The notes: a model not told the origin generated them from the sequence alone. Positions 30,505 through 39,731 are shown, counted from the first letter of the stretch. The stretch: DNA of 64,000 bases from CAVSRC01 sp963798195 (GCA_963798195.1 CAWCSF010000002.1:85439-149438), one strand, 5' to 3'. A program made the numbers and translations.

Positions 30505-31301
30505 TCGACCCGATCGTGCGCCAGCGCCTCGGTGTGGCCCTTGGTGCCCATGATCCAGCCGATCACCTCGTTCCGCGTCGTCTCCTTGAGAGGCGCCTCG
30601 GCAAAATTGCTGCCGTGGAACAGCGCCATCACGCGGTCGCAGACGTAGAAGACGTCGTCCATGCGGTGGCTGATGAGGATGACGCTGACGCCGTGCTGCT
30701 TGAGGCCGCGGATGAGGTCGAGCACCTTGCCGACTTCCTTGACGGCCAAGGCAGCGGTTGGCTCGTCCATGATGACTACGCGTGCGTCGAAGGCGGTGGC
30801 GCGGGCGATGGCGACGGCCTGCTGCTGGCCGCCCGACAGTTCCTCGACATTCTGATCGACGCTTTTGACGTGAATGTGCAGGCGATCGAGATGCTCCGCG
30901 GCCATCTCGCGGCTCTTCTTCTGGTCGACGATGCTGAGGCCGAGCGCCTTGTAGCCCGGCTCGCGGCCGAGATAGATGTTCTCGAAGATCGCCATGTTCC
31001 CGGCGAGCGCGAGGTCCTGGTAGACCATCTCGATGCCGGCATCGCGGGCGTCGCGCGGCCCGCCGAACCGGACAGTCTTTCCGTCGAGCAGGATCTCGCC
31101 GGCGCTCGGCACATAGAGGCCGGAAAGAATCTTCATCAGCGTGGATTTGCCGGCGCCGTTGTCGCCGACGATACCCAGCACCTCGCCGTGCGCGAGATGA
31201 AAATCGACCCCGTCCAACGCGGTGATCGAGCCGAAATATTTCGAGATGCCCCGCGCCTCAAGAAGCGGCGCGGACGCAGAATCGCCCGCCGCTGCGGCCA
31301 T
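30501..31301 (-). CDS. Sugar ABC transporter ATP-binding protein, single-domain (FrcA-like)
   Basis: The 266-residue ATPase has one nucleotide-binding domain, unlike the two-domain RbsA type of about 500 residues; FrcA of Sinorhizobium is also single. Walker A is GDNGAGKSTLM, the signature is VEELSGGQQQAVAIARA, Walker B is ARVVIMDEPTAAL and the switch His is in VILISHRM. A strong GGGAGGAGGAAGA site precedes the ATG. It is the first gene of the operon. A palindrome GGAATA-TT-TATTCC lies 60 bases upstream. Confidence 0.9.
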   Translation of the reverse strand: MAAAAGDSASAPLLEARGISKYFGSITALDGVDFHLAHGEVLGIVGDNGAGKSTLMKILSGLYVPSAGEILLDGKTVRFGGPRDARDAGIEMVYQDLALAGNMAIFENIYLGREPGYKALGLSIVDQKKSREMAAEHLDRLHIHVKSVDQNVEELSGGQQQAVAIARATAFDARVVIMDEPTAALAVKEVGKVLDLIRGLKQHGVSVILISHRMDDVFYVCDRVMALFHGSNFAEAPLKETTRNEVIGWIMGTKGHTEALAHDRVE

Positions 31302-31360
31302 TCTTCCTCCTCCCGGCTGTGGCTCTCGTATGGAACGTACGCGCCACTTTTCTTCTTGTT

Positions 31361-31374
31361 GGAATATTTATTCC
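31361..31374 (-). promoter_or_regulatory. Palindromic operator GGAA-N6-TTCC upstream of the sugar ABC operon
   Basis: GGAATATTTATTCC is a perfect palindrome around a two-base centre, in an AT-rich patch 60 bases before the ATPase start. GGAA-N6-TTCC is, to my knowledge, the motif bound by the RpiR-family inositol repressor IolR in Sinorhizobium. The site's place fits repression of the transporter operon. Confidence 0.6.
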
Positions 31375-31440
31375 ACTACCGCCGGCCATCGTCAAGGGCG
31401 AGAGAAGGCCAGAGCGGCATGTCGGGAATGGGGCACGAAA

Positions 31441-31466
31441 ACGCCGCGGGCATTTGCCCACGGCGT
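31441..31466 (-). terminator. Terminator of the stomatin/NfeD operon
   Basis: ACGCCGCGGGC-ATTTG-CCCACGGCGT forms an almost perfect stem, and on the minus strand it is followed by TTTTCG. It lies 47 bases past the nfeD stop. Confidence 0.75.
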
Positions 31467-31512
31467 GATCGTTTACCGGGAAGGCGCCGCCAGCGGCTGG
31501 CCGAGGCGCTGT

Positions 31513-31959
31513 CTAGGCGCTCTCGACCTTCAGCACGGCGCCGTCGGCGCCGATGACCTTGACCCGCGTTCCGGAGGGCAGGTCCGGCCCGCTGATACGC
31601 CAGTTGGTGTCGTCGATGCGCACATGGCCATGGCCATCGACGATCGGGGCGCTGAGCGCGTATATGCCGCCAACCAGCCTGTGGGCGCGGTCATTGAGGA
31701 AAGGCTGTTCGCCGGGCTCGGACTGGCGCGAGAAGAAGCGCCGACCGGCGACCGCCAGCGCCACCGCCAGCACCACGAACACCAGCAGTTCGACCTGCCA
31801 GCCGAAGTGCGTGAACAGCGCAAGCGCGCCCGTGAGGATCGCCGCGACGCCAAACCAGACGAAGACATTGCCTGGGACGACGATCTCCAGCGCCAGCAGG
31901 ATGAGCCCGAGAACCCACCAGCTCCACGGACCGAGCAGGCGGATTGTGTGGAAGATCAT
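31513..31959 (-). CDS. NfeD family membrane protein (short form)
   Basis: The 148-residue protein is a short NfeD without the ClpP-like protease part. It has membrane segments at about 10-30 and 35-75 (WSWWVLGLILLALEIVVPGNVFVWFGVAAIL), and a C-terminal OB-fold (about 85-148, AHRLVGGIYALSAPIVDGHGHVRIDDTNW). Short NfeD proteins pair with SPFH/stomatin proteins in membrane microdomain organisation. Its start overlaps the stomatin stop by one base (TGATG), so both are coupled. Confidence 0.88.
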   Translation of the reverse strand: MIFHTIRLLGPWSWWVLGLILLALEIVVPGNVFVWFGVAAILTGALALFTHFGWQVELLVFVVLAVALAVAGRRFFSRQSEPGEQPFLNDRAHRLVGGIYALSAPIVDGHGHVRIDDTNWRISGPDLPSGTRVKVIGADGAVLKVESA

Positions 31960-32927
31960 CAGCGGCCTCCACCGGTGGTCGGCACGATGCCACCGCCGGA
32001 GCGGCGCGCCCGCGCCTCGTCGGAGAACGTCTCCTTGGCGATCTCGGCAATGCCGGTCAGCGAGCCAATCAGCGACGTTGCCTCAAGCGGCAGCATCAGC
32101 ACCTTCTGGTTCGGCGCCGACGCCAACTTCTCGATGGCCTGGGTATAGCGCTGGGCGACGAAATAGTTGATCGCCTGCACGTCGCCCTCGGCAATCGCCT
32201 TCGACACCATCTGGGTCGCCATGGCTTCGGCCTGGGCCGAGCGCTCGCGCGCCTCGGCATCGCGGAAGGCGGCCTCCCGGCGGCCTTCGGCCTGGAGGAT
32301 CAACGCCTGCTTCTCGCCTTCGGCTTTGAGAATCTCGGATTGGCGCAGGCCTTCGGCATCAAGGATCACGGCGCGCTTCTCGCGCTCCGCCTTCATCTGC
32401 CGGCCCATCGACTCGACGATGTCGCGCGGCGGATCGATCGCCTTGATCTCGATGCGGGTGACCTTGATGCCCCACGCCGAAGCCGCCGAGTCGACGACAT
32501 GCAGCAGCCGGTCGTTGATGTCGTCGCGCTTGGACAGCAGTTCGTCGAGATCCATGCCACCCATGACGGTACGCAGGTTGGTCATGGTGAGCTGCAGGAT
32601 GGCGTTCTCCAGCCCGCGCACTTCATAGGCGGCGCGCGCGGCATCGAGCACCTGATAGAAGGCGACGCCATCCGCCGAAACGGTGGCGTTGTCCTTGGTG
32701 ATGACCTCCTGGGTCGGCACGTCGAGCACCTGCTCCATCATGTTCATCTTGGAGCCGATACGATCGATGAACGGGACGATCAGGCTGAGGCCCGGCGTCA
32801 GCGTGCGCGTGAACCGCCCGAAGCGCTCCACGGTGTAGTTGTAGCCCTGCGGGATCGTCTTGACGCCCGACAGGAGCACCAGGATGACGAGTATGACGAG
32901 TGCGATAACGACCCAGTCGAATCCCAT
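31959..32927 (-). CDS. SPFH/stomatin (paraslipin, QmcA-like) protein
   Basis: The 322-residue protein has one N-terminal membrane segment (FDWVVIALVILVILVLLSG) and an SPFH domain (about 25-190) with IPQGYNYTVERFGRFTRTLTPGLSLIVPFID, DVPTQEVITKDNATVSADGV and WGIKVTRIEIKAIDPPRDI. A helical, coiled-coil stretch rich in Ala and Glu follows (KAEREKRAVILDAEG to AEARERSAQAEA). Such proteins assemble into large membrane rings and work with NfeD and membrane proteases. The start at 32927 (MGFDWVV) is chosen over 32969 by family fit. Confidence 0.9.
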   Translation of the reverse strand: MGFDWVVIALVILVILVLLSGVKTIPQGYNYTVERFGRFTRTLTPGLSLIVPFIDRIGSKMNMMEQVLDVPTQEVITKDNATVSADGVAFYQVLDAARAAYEVRGLENAILQLTMTNLRTVMGGMDLDELLSKRDDINDRLLHVVDSAASAWGIKVTRIEIKAIDPPRDIVESMGRQMKAEREKRAVILDAEGLRQSEILKAEGEKQALILQAEGRREAAFRDAEARERSAQAEAMATQMVSKAIAEGDVQAINYFVAQRYTQAIEKLASAPNQKVLMLPLEATSLIGSLTGIAEIAKETFSDEARARRSGGGIVPTTGGGR

Positions 32928-33067
32928 CGTTCGGTTCTCCGCTTCGGGCCCGCCACCCCATGGGCACACCCTTCAATCGCCGCGAATCGGCGCGATTGCG
33001 CCAATTCCGACGGTATTCATGTAAGGGTGCGAGGCACCCCCCGCCAGTTAAATCGCTAACAAGCTGC

Positions 33068-34126
33068 CTATTGGCCGAGCCAGCCGGAGAGTTCGCGGCG
33101 CACGAGGGTTTCAATAACCCGCATGCCGGCCGGGCTGTCGTTGAGACAGGGAAGCGCGGCGTATTCCACGCCGCCGTTTTCGCGGAAGGTCTCGCCGCCG
33201 CGGACGGCGATCTCCTCCAGCGTCTCCAGGCAATCGGCGGAGAAGCCCGGCATGATCACCGCCAGGCGCCTGACGCCCTGTTTGGCAAGTTCGGCGATGG
33301 TGACGTCGGTGTAGGGCTGAAGCCATTCGGCGCCGCCGAAGCGCGACTGGAAGACGGTACGAAGCTTGTCCTCGCCCCAGCCGAGTTTCTCGCGCAGGAG
33401 GCGCGTCGTCTTCTGGCAATGGCAATGATACGGGTCGCCCTTGTCGAGATAGGCGCGCGGCAGGCCGTGATAGGAGGCGAGCACGATCTCCGGCTCAAAC
33501 GGCAACGCGGCCAGTGACTCTGTCAGCGATTCCGCCAGGGCATCGATGTAGACCGGCGCGTCGTGATAGGCCGGCAGGGTGCGTATCGCCGGCTGCCAGC
33601 GCATGCGCTTCAGCGCCGCGAAGGCGGCGTCGTTGACGGTGGCCGTGGTCGACGCGGCGTATTGCGGATAGAGCGGCGCGACGAGGATGCGTTCGCAACC
33701 TGCCTCGTGGAGCGCCGCCAGTCGCGACGCGATGTTCGGCTCGCCGTAGCGCATCGCCCAGTCGACGATGACGTTGTCGCCGGAGAGCGCCGGGGCGAGC
33801 TTCTCCGCCTGCCGCCGCGTGATCGCGACGAGCGGCCCCTCGTTCTTCTCGTTGTCCCAGACGATGGAATAGGCATGGCCGGTCTTCTGCGGCCGCGTCG
33901 TCAGGACGAACAGATTGAGAATCACCCACCAGATCGGCCGCGGTATCTCGATGACGCGCGGATCGGACAGAAATTCGTTCAGGTAGCGGCGGACCGACCA
34001 GTAATCGGTGCCCGACGGCGAGCCAAGATTGACCAGCAGGACGCCCACCCGGCCGAAGCGGACAGGCGGATGGCCGGGCGGCAGGGAACTGGCGGGGGAT
34101 TTGGGGGCGGCGGAAGGCTCTGTCAT
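33068..34126 (-). CDS. hemH: Ferrochelatase
   Basis: HemH inserts ferrous iron into protoporphyrin IX, the last step of protoheme synthesis. The 352-residue protein has VGVLLVNLGSPSGTDYWSVRRYLNEFLSDPRVIE at the start, the metal-site His in LASYHGLPRAYLDKGDPYHCHCQKT, and the conserved FGGAEWLQPYTD and PGFSADCLETLEEI motifs carrying the catalytic Glu. It has no neighbouring heme genes in this window. Confidence 0.94.
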   Translation of the reverse strand: MTEPSAAPKSPASSLPPGHPPVRFGRVGVLLVNLGSPSGTDYWSVRRYLNEFLSDPRVIEIPRPIWWVILNLFVLTTRPQKTGHAYSIVWDNEKNEGPLVAITRRQAEKLAPALSGDNVIVDWAMRYGEPNIASRLAALHEAGCERILVAPLYPQYAASTTATVNDAAFAALKRMRWQPAIRTLPAYHDAPVYIDALAESLTESLAALPFEPEIVLASYHGLPRAYLDKGDPYHCHCQKTTRLLREKLGWGEDKLRTVFQSRFGGAEWLQPYTDVTIAELAKQGVRRLAVIMPGFSADCLETLEEIAVRGGETFRENGGVEYAALPCLNDSPAGMRVIETLVRRELSGWLGQ

Positions 34127-34181
34127 GCCGGCTCATTCATAGAGCCAGAGCCGCACAAGTCCACCACCGGTTCAACGAAAA

Positions 34182-34201
34182 GGGGCGGCCGCAGCCGCCC
34201 C
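34182..34201 (-). terminator. Terminator of the 5'-nucleotidase-like gene
   Basis: GGGGCGGC-CGCA-GCCGCCCC is a perfect 8-bp stem, followed on the minus strand by TTTTCG. It lies 23 bases beyond the nucleotidase stop and also separates it from hemH. Confidence 0.85.
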
Positions 34202-34224
34202 CAATTCGCGCGCCGCGCCTGGCT

Positions 34225-35739
34225 TCAACTCTTGACCAGTCGGCCTTCGACCTTGGCGTCGGTCTTGCCGGTCGCCGAGATGTACTCGATGACGTCGTTG
34301 GCCATCAGGTCGCCCTCGAGCGGTCCGATCAGCACCTTGCCGCCCTCGAGTGCGGTGTAGCCGTCGCCGCCGTGGAGCATGAAGTCGTTGGTGGCCACCT
34401 TGTACATCGCGGCCGGATCGATCGGCTTGTCGCCGACCATGACCGAGACGACGCGGCTGCCCTTCGGCTTCTTGACGTCGACGACCACCTTCATGCCGGA
34501 GATCTGCGGGAAGCGGCCGGCGCCGTCCTCGACCTGGCTGACGCCATTCTCCAGCGCCTCCATGATCTGCTTGCCGGTGATCTGGGTGACGACGGTGACG
34601 TTGCCGAACGGCAGTTCGGTCAGGATGTCGCGACGGGTGAGCACCGTGCCCGCGGCATATTCCTTGTCGCCGCGGATGCCGCCGCCATTGGTGATGGCGA
34701 CGTCGGCGCCATTGGCGGCGCGCATGGCATCGGCGATGAGGTTGCCGATGGCCGCCTCTTCGGTACGGACGATGTTGCGCCGCGAGTCGAGCGCGCCGAC
34801 CGTCGGCCCGATCTCGACGTTGAGGCTCTTGTCGAGTTGATCCTTGAGCTTCTCGACGGCAGCTTGCGTATCAGGGTCCGGAGTCACGCTGGCCGTGTCG
34901 ATGAAGCGGAACGACGGCGTCCACTTGACCGAACGCTTGCCGTCCTTCTCGGTGACGTCGATCGTCAGGTCGAGCGGGCTGAGATAGTTCGCCTCGGTCG
35001 AGGTCTCGACATAGGCGGTAATGCCGTCGTAGCCGGTCATGTAGTCGTGGTCGTCACCCGAAACGATCACGTCGAAGGCGTGGCTCGCCATGATGTCGCG
35101 GTCGTAGGCGTGGTTGGCCTGAATCACACCGATGACGATCTCGGCCCCGTCCTTGCGGGCCGCCTTGGCGGCATCGACTGCGGACTTGACCGTATCGGCG
35201 AACTTGAGGTCGCCGGAGCTGGAGACCTCCGGGGTCGTGTCCTGCGCCACCGGAACGAGCGCGACCTTCACGCCGCCGAACTCCTTCATGATGGTGCCGC
35301 CGACGCCTTCGACCGGCGATCCGTCGGCCTTGGTCAGGTTGACCGCGCCCCACGGGTACTTCGACATCTTCACCTTCTCGACGAAGTTGTCCGGGCCGAA
35401 GTCGAATTCGTGGTTGCCGGGAACGGCGAGGTCGAAGGGCACGATGTTGGTCAGGTCGATGGTGTGGCCGCCCATGTCGAAGCCGGACAGCAGCGACGGG
35501 GACAGCATGTCGCCGTCGAAGACATAGATCGTGTTCGGGTTAGCCGCCTTCTCGGCCTTGGCGACTGCATTCAGGCGGGCAAAGCCGCCGCGGTCCTTCG
35601 AACCGCTGAAACTGTAGATGTCGCCGACACCGAGAATTGTCAGCTTGACGGTCTCGGCCTGCGCCGCACCGAACGCGCCGGCGCCGAGCACCGCGGCACC
35701 CAGCAATACGACGGCAAACCTCTTCATGCCTGTGGCCAT
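34225..35739 (-). CDS. 5'-nucleotidase / UshA-like periplasmic metallophosphatase with altered metal ligands
   Basis: The 504-residue protein has a signal peptide (about 1-28), an N-terminal metallophosphatase domain (about 30-260) and a 5'-nucleotidase C-terminal domain (about 330-490). Family motifs include VFDGDMLSPSLLS, LAVPGNHEFDFG, AITNGGGIRGDKEYAAG, LPFGNVTVV and DFMLHGGDGYTALEGG. The first metal motif reads GVGDIYSF where the family has T-N-D-x-H, so the His is Tyr. The later GGHxH/Q motif reads SGDDHDYM, with Asp in place of the first His. Two ligands are therefore changed and substrate or metal preference may differ. A GGAGAGGTGAC site precedes the start. Confidence 0.87.
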   Translation of the reverse strand: MATGMKRFAVVLLGAAVLGAGAFGAAQAETVKLTILGVGDIYSFSGSKDRGGFARLNAVAKAEKAANPNTIYVFDGDMLSPSLLSGFDMGGHTIDLTNIVPFDLAVPGNHEFDFGPDNFVEKVKMSKYPWGAVNLTKADGSPVEGVGGTIMKEFGGVKVALVPVAQDTTPEVSSSGDLKFADTVKSAVDAAKAARKDGAEIVIGVIQANHAYDRDIMASHAFDVIVSGDDHDYMTGYDGITAYVETSTEANYLSPLDLTIDVTEKDGKRSVKWTPSFRFIDTASVTPDPDTQAAVEKLKDQLDKSLNVEIGPTVGALDSRRNIVRTEEAAIGNLIADAMRAANGADVAITNGGGIRGDKEYAAGTVLTRRDILTELPFGNVTVVTQITGKQIMEALENGVSQVEDGAGRFPQISGMKVVVDVKKPKGSRVVSVMVGDKPIDPAAMYKVATNDFMLHGGDGYTALEGGKVLIGPLEGDLMANDVIEYISATGKTDAKVEGRLVKS

Positions 35740-35916
35740 GTCACCTCTCCTGAAACGGATTGGCGCACGGCGGACCCACTCCGCCGCTGCGTCCGGTCTT
35801 TGTCAAATAGCCAAGTTTCTGATCAGTTTTCTGACAGTCGCATCGACCCCGACGAAAAGGGCCCATGGCTCAGCTAACCTTGACAGCCAGCGCGCCGTCA
35901 ACAGTTTGGACTCGTT

Positions 35917-36180
35917 TTAGGCGGGATAGTCCGCCGGAGCGACGCCGCAAGTCTCCAGGAACTTGCGGATCTGCACGACCTCTTCGGCAGGGAGGCTATG
36001 CCCGGCATGCCGAAACGCGGCGCTGTGGCCCTTGAAGGCGACGCCGATACGGTTGCCGCTCTTGTTATCGATCTCGGCGCCCAACTCAACCAGAAGGTGC
36101 TCGACGTCCCGGAAGTTGATGTTGGTGTTGACGGGGTGCGCGAAGACGGCGTGCAGGACTTTGCGGTGGCGATGATTCAT
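35917..36180 (-). CDS. HicA-like small protein (possible mRNA interferase), no HicB partner seen
   Basis: The 87-residue protein matches the HicA/YcfA type, a double-stranded-RNA-binding-like fold of toxin-antitoxin mRNA interferases. The opening MNHRHRKVLHAVFAHPV, DVEHLLVELGAEI, GNRIGVAFKGHSAAFRH and VVQIRKFLETCGV are typical of the longer HicA group. In classic HicA the catalytic His lies in a G-S-H-x motif; here GHSAAFRHAGHS carries candidates. A hicB antitoxin would usually be adjacent on the same strand, but none is visible in the 89 bases upstream or 177 bases downstream. A much longer frame upstream (to 36585) overlaps the indolepyruvate gene and is not real. Confidence 0.7.
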   Translation of the reverse strand: MNHRHRKVLHAVFAHPVNTNINFRDVEHLLVELGAEIDNKSGNRIGVAFKGHSAAFRHAGHSLPAEEVVQIRKFLETCGVAPADYPA

Positions 36181-36269
36181 GGACTTTGCGTTTCCAAAAC
36201 GGGTTGAACGGGTCCATGGGGACAGATGGCGCAACGGGCCGCCTTGACCAGCGTCAAGGCGGCTGCAAC

Positions 36270-39200
36270 TCACTCTGCTGCTTCGGCACGCACCTCGCCT
36301 GAAAGAAATGCAGCCTTCCGCGCTTCCGCCTCCGGCAGGGCGCTTCGCACCAACTCGGCCTTCACATGGCCGAAGCCACGGATCTTCTCCGGATAGCGCG
36401 CCAGCGCCACGGCGAGCGTATGATTGACCGGTGTGAGCCTTTCGACGACCAGTGCCAGTGTGTGCTCGTAGTCGTTGAGCAGGCGGCGCTCCATGCGGCG
36501 ATCGGACGTGTAGCGGAACGGGTCGTACCATTTCTGGCGTATGCCCCGATAGCGCGCCAGCATGTTCAAAGCCGGCATGAGCCATGGACCGTAGGTCGAT
36601 TTGCGCGGCTTGCCCGTCTCCGCGTCACGCAGACCAAGCAGCGGCGGCGCCATGTGGAATTCGAGCTTGCCCCAGCCGGCGAAGGATTCGGCCAGTTGCT
36701 TCTGGAACGAGCCGTCGGTGTAAAGCCGCGCGACTTCGTACTCGTCCTTGATCGCCATCAGCCTGAAAAGGTTACGGGCGACGGCCTCGGCAAGTTCGGT
36801 GTGGCCGGGCGCAACCCTCGCCTCGGCCGCGCCGATACGCGCCACCGTGTCGGCGTAGCGGTGGGCGTAGGCGCTGTCCTGATAATCGCTCAGGAAGGCG
36901 GTGCGCCGCGCGACCAGTTCATCGAGCGTCTCCGCGACAGGTGTCGTGCGCTTCCCCGCACGCTCGGCTGCGATCGCGGCAACGGCATCCGGTTCGATCG
37001 CGGCGCGCCGCCCCCAAGCAAACGCGGTGTGATTCATGGCCACATCGACGCCGTTCAGTTCGATCGCCCGCAGGATCGCGTGATGCGAAAGCGGCACTGC
37101 GCCGGCCTGGCAGGCGAGGCCCAACATGAACATGTTGGTAGCGATGGCGTCGCCCATCAGCGCGGTGGCGATTTCCGTCGCCTGGATGAAGCGACTCTTG
37201 CCCTCGCCTGCCCGCTCCTTCAGCGCCTGTATCAGCCGGCGGGTCGGCAACGAATAGTCGGGATCGTGGGTGAACGAGCCGGGATAGGTCTCGTGCGTAT
37301 TGACGAAGACGTGGGTGTGGCCGGGATCGATCGCCGCCAGCGACTTCGCCGTCCCGGCAACGACCATGTCGCAGCCGAGCAGCAGATCGGCACCCGCGGC
37401 GGCGACGCGGATGGCGTTGATCGCCTCGGGCGCGCGCGCGATGCGCACGTGGCTGGTGACGGGGCCACCCTTCTGCGCCAATCCGGCCATGTCGATCACC
37501 GCCGCGGCCTTGCCTTCCAGGTGCGCCGCCATGGCGAGCAGCGCACCGATGGTGATGACGCCCGTGCCGCCAACGCCGGTGATGAGGACGGCGAAATCGC
37601 CGTGCAGCGCCGGCTGGCGTGGCTCCGGCAGATGGAATTCGCTCGCCGTGGTGGGTTCGCCCTTCTTGGCGACCGCACCGTGGACGGTGACGAAGCTCGG
37701 GCAGAAGCCCTTGATGCAGGAGAAATCCTTGTTGCATACGGACTGGTCGATGGCGCGCTTGCGTCCGAACTCGGTCTCCACCGGAACGATGGCGACGCAA
37801 TTCGACTGGACGCCGCAATCGCCGCAGCCCTCGCAGACCAGTTCGTTGATGACGACCTTCTTGTCGGGGTCGGGATAAAGGCCGCGCTTGCGGCGACGGC
37901 GCTTCTCGGCCGCGCAGGTCTGGTCATAGATCATGACCGAGACGCCTGCCGTCTTCGCGAGGTCGCGCTGGACCACGTCGATGGCGTCACGATGGCGGAT
38001 GTCGGTGCCGGCGGGGAAGTCGCGCATGCGGTAGCGTGTCGGCTCCTCGCTGACGACGGCGACGCGCTTCACGCCCTCGGCCACCATCTGCCGGGCGATG
38101 GCCTCGACGGTGAGATCGCCGTCCGGCTTCTGCCCGCCGGTCAATGCCACCGCATCGTTGAACAGGATCTTGAAGGTGATGGTCGTGCCGGCCGCGATCG
38201 CGGCGCGCACCACCATGCTGCCGGAGTGAACGTAGGTCCCGTCGCCGACATTCTGGAACATATGCTCGCGCGTCGAGAACGGCGCCTCGCCGATCCAGTT
38301 GGCGCCCTCGGCGCCCATCTGGGTGTAGCCTTCAGTGTGCCGGTCAGGCACGCGCTGGACCATGTAGTGACAGCCGATACCCGCGTAGGCCCGGGAGCCT
38401 TCGGGAACGACGGTGGCCGAATTGTACGGACAGCCGGCGCAGAAATAGGGCGTGCGCTCGGCGATATCCTGGGTCGTCGCCAGCACCGCCTGGGCTTCCG
38501 AAAGGACGGCGACGCGGCGCGACAATTCCTCCTCGGCGCCGCGGGCAAGAACGCGCTCGCCGATGGCAATGGCGATGGCGTTGGTGTCGAGCGCGCCCTT
38601 CGACGGGAAGAGCCACTGCTCCTTCTCGTCCTTCTTGCCGATCACCACGGGCTGGTGCGCCGTGCCGTAAAGGATCTCCTTGATCTGGCTCTCGATCAGT
38701 CCGCGCTTTTCCTCGACAACGATGATCGTCCCGAGGTCTTCCGCGAACTCGCGGATGGTGCGCGGTTCGAGCGGCCACGTGCAGGCTATCTTCAAAAGGC
38801 GGATGCCGAGATTGGCGGCGCGGACCTCGTCGATGCCGAGGTCGTCCAACGCCTGGAGAACGTCGAGATAGCTCTTGCCGGCGGTAACGATGCCGAGGCG
38901 CGGCCGCTGGCCGCCCGCAAGCACGATGCGATCAGGCGCGTTGGCGCGAATGAAGGCGAGCACGGCGGGAATCTTGTACTCGTGGAGCCGCTCCTCCTGC
39001 GCCAGCGGGCTGTCGTGGGTGCGGATGTTGAGGCCGCCGGACGGCATGCGGAAGGCGGCAGGCAACATGGTGGCAACGCGATCGAGCGAACCGTCCACGG
39101 TCGCGGTCGATTCGACATTGTCCTTCACGCATTTCAGCCCGACCCAGGTGCCGGCGTAACGCGACAGGGCGTAACCGAGCAGCCCGTAGTCGATGATTTC

Positions 39201-39731
39201 CTGCACGCCGGCCGGATTGAGGATCGGGATCATGGCGTCGACGAAGGCAAACTCCGACTGGTGCGCCGTGGTCGAGGATTCGCAAGTGTGATCATCGCCC
39301 ATCAGGGCGAGTACGCCACCGCGCGGCGATGTGCCGGCGAGGTTGGCGTGGCGAAGCGCATCGCCGGAGCGATCGACACCCGGTCCCTTGCCATACCAGA
39401 GCCCGAAGACGCCATCGAAGCGGCCCTCGCCGCGCAGCTCGGCCTGTTGGCTGCCCCAGAGCGCGGTCGCCGCAAGGTCCTCGTTGATGCCTGGATTAAA
39501 GACGATCCCCGCAGGTTGCAGCACGCTTTCGGCCCGCCACAACTGCTGATCGAGGCTGCCCAGCGGCGAGCCGCGATAGCCCGTGACATAGCCGGCAGTA
39601 TTGATGCCCAGCCGGCGGTCGCGCTCGCGCTGCATCAGCAAAAGGCGGACAACGGCCTGCGTTCCGCTGACCAGGACCTCGTGCTTGTCGAGGTCGTACT
39701 TGTCATCGAGGCTTACGGCCGCGAGGGCCAT
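36270..39731 (-). CDS. Indolepyruvate ferredoxin oxidoreductase, fused alpha-beta type
   Basis: This 1,153-residue enzyme of the 2-oxoacid:ferredoxin oxidoreductase superfamily oxidatively decarboxylates aryl pyruvates to aryl-CoA with TPP and Fe-S clusters. Domains in order are: a pyrimidine-binding region (TAGYVTGYRGSPLGSLD), a central part with VVIGKKDEKEQW and YFCAGCPYNSAT, the TPP-binding domain (AYAGIGCHYM, MGAEGANWIG, NVGDGTYVHSG), a cysteine cluster (VCEGCGDCGVQSNC, SCIKGFCPSF), the gamma-type domain (ITGVGGTGVITIGALLAMAAHLEGKAA) and a C-terminal extension ending in KAAFLSGEVRAEAAE. The fused form is common in aerobic Alphaproteobacteria, where it works in aromatic amino-acid catabolism. 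No frameshift is seen over 3.4 kb. Confidence 0.92.
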   Translation of the reverse strand: MALAAVSLDDKYDLDKHEVLVSGTQAVVRLLLMQRERDRRLGINTAGYVTGYRGSPLGSLDQQLWRAESVLQPAGIVFNPGINEDLAATALWGSQQAELRGEGRFDGVFGLWYGKGPGVDRSGDALRHANLAGTSPRGGVLALMGDDHTCESSTTAHQSEFAFVDAMIPILNPAGVQEIIDYGLLGYALSRYAGTWVGLKCVKDNVESTATVDGSLDRVATMLPAAFRMPSGGLNIRTHDSPLAQEERLHEYKIPAVLAFIRANAPDRIVLAGGQRPRLGIVTAGKSYLDVLQALDDLGIDEVRAANLGIRLLKIACTWPLEPRTIREFAEDLGTIIVVEEKRGLIESQIKEILYGTAHQPVVIGKKDEKEQWLFPSKGALDTNAIAIAIGERVLARGAEEELSRRVAVLSEAQAVLATTQDIAERTPYFCAGCPYNSATVVPEGSRAYAGIGCHYMVQRVPDRHTEGYTQMGAEGANWIGEAPFSTREHMFQNVGDGTYVHSGSMVVRAAIAAGTTITFKILFNDAVALTGGQKPDGDLTVEAIARQMVAEGVKRVAVVSEEPTRYRMRDFPAGTDIRHRDAIDVVQRDLAKTAGVSVMIYDQTCAAEKRRRRKRGLYPDPDKKVVINELVCEGCGDCGVQSNCVAIVPVETEFGRKRAIDQSVCNKDFSCIKGFCPSFVTVHGAVAKKGEPTTASEFHLPEPRQPALHGDFAVLITGVGGTGVITIGALLAMAAHLEGKAAAVIDMAGLAQKGGPVTSHVRIARAPEAINAIRVAAAGADLLLGCDMVVAGTAKSLAAIDPGHTHVFVNTHETYPGSFTHDPDYSLPTRRLIQALKERAGEGKSRFIQATEIATALMGDAIATNMFMLGLACQAGAVPLSHHAILRAIELNGVDVAMNHTAFAWGRRAAIEPDAVAAIAAERAGKRTTPVAETLDELVARRTAFLSDYQDSAYAHRYADTVARIGAAEARVAPGHTELAEAVARNLFRLMAIKDEYEVARLYTDGSFQKQLAESFAGWGKLEFHMAPPLLGLRDAETGKPRKSTYGPWLMPALNMLARYRGIRQKWYDPFRYTSDRRMERRLLNDYEHTLALVVERLTPVNHTLAVALARYPEKIRGFGHVKAELVRSALPEAEARKAAFLSGEVRAEAAE

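Noticed and set aside
35917..36585. Longer version of the HicA-like frame starting at 36585
   Set aside because: The extra N-terminal part overlaps the end of the indolepyruvate gene and has no family match; the ATG at 36180 fits HicA.
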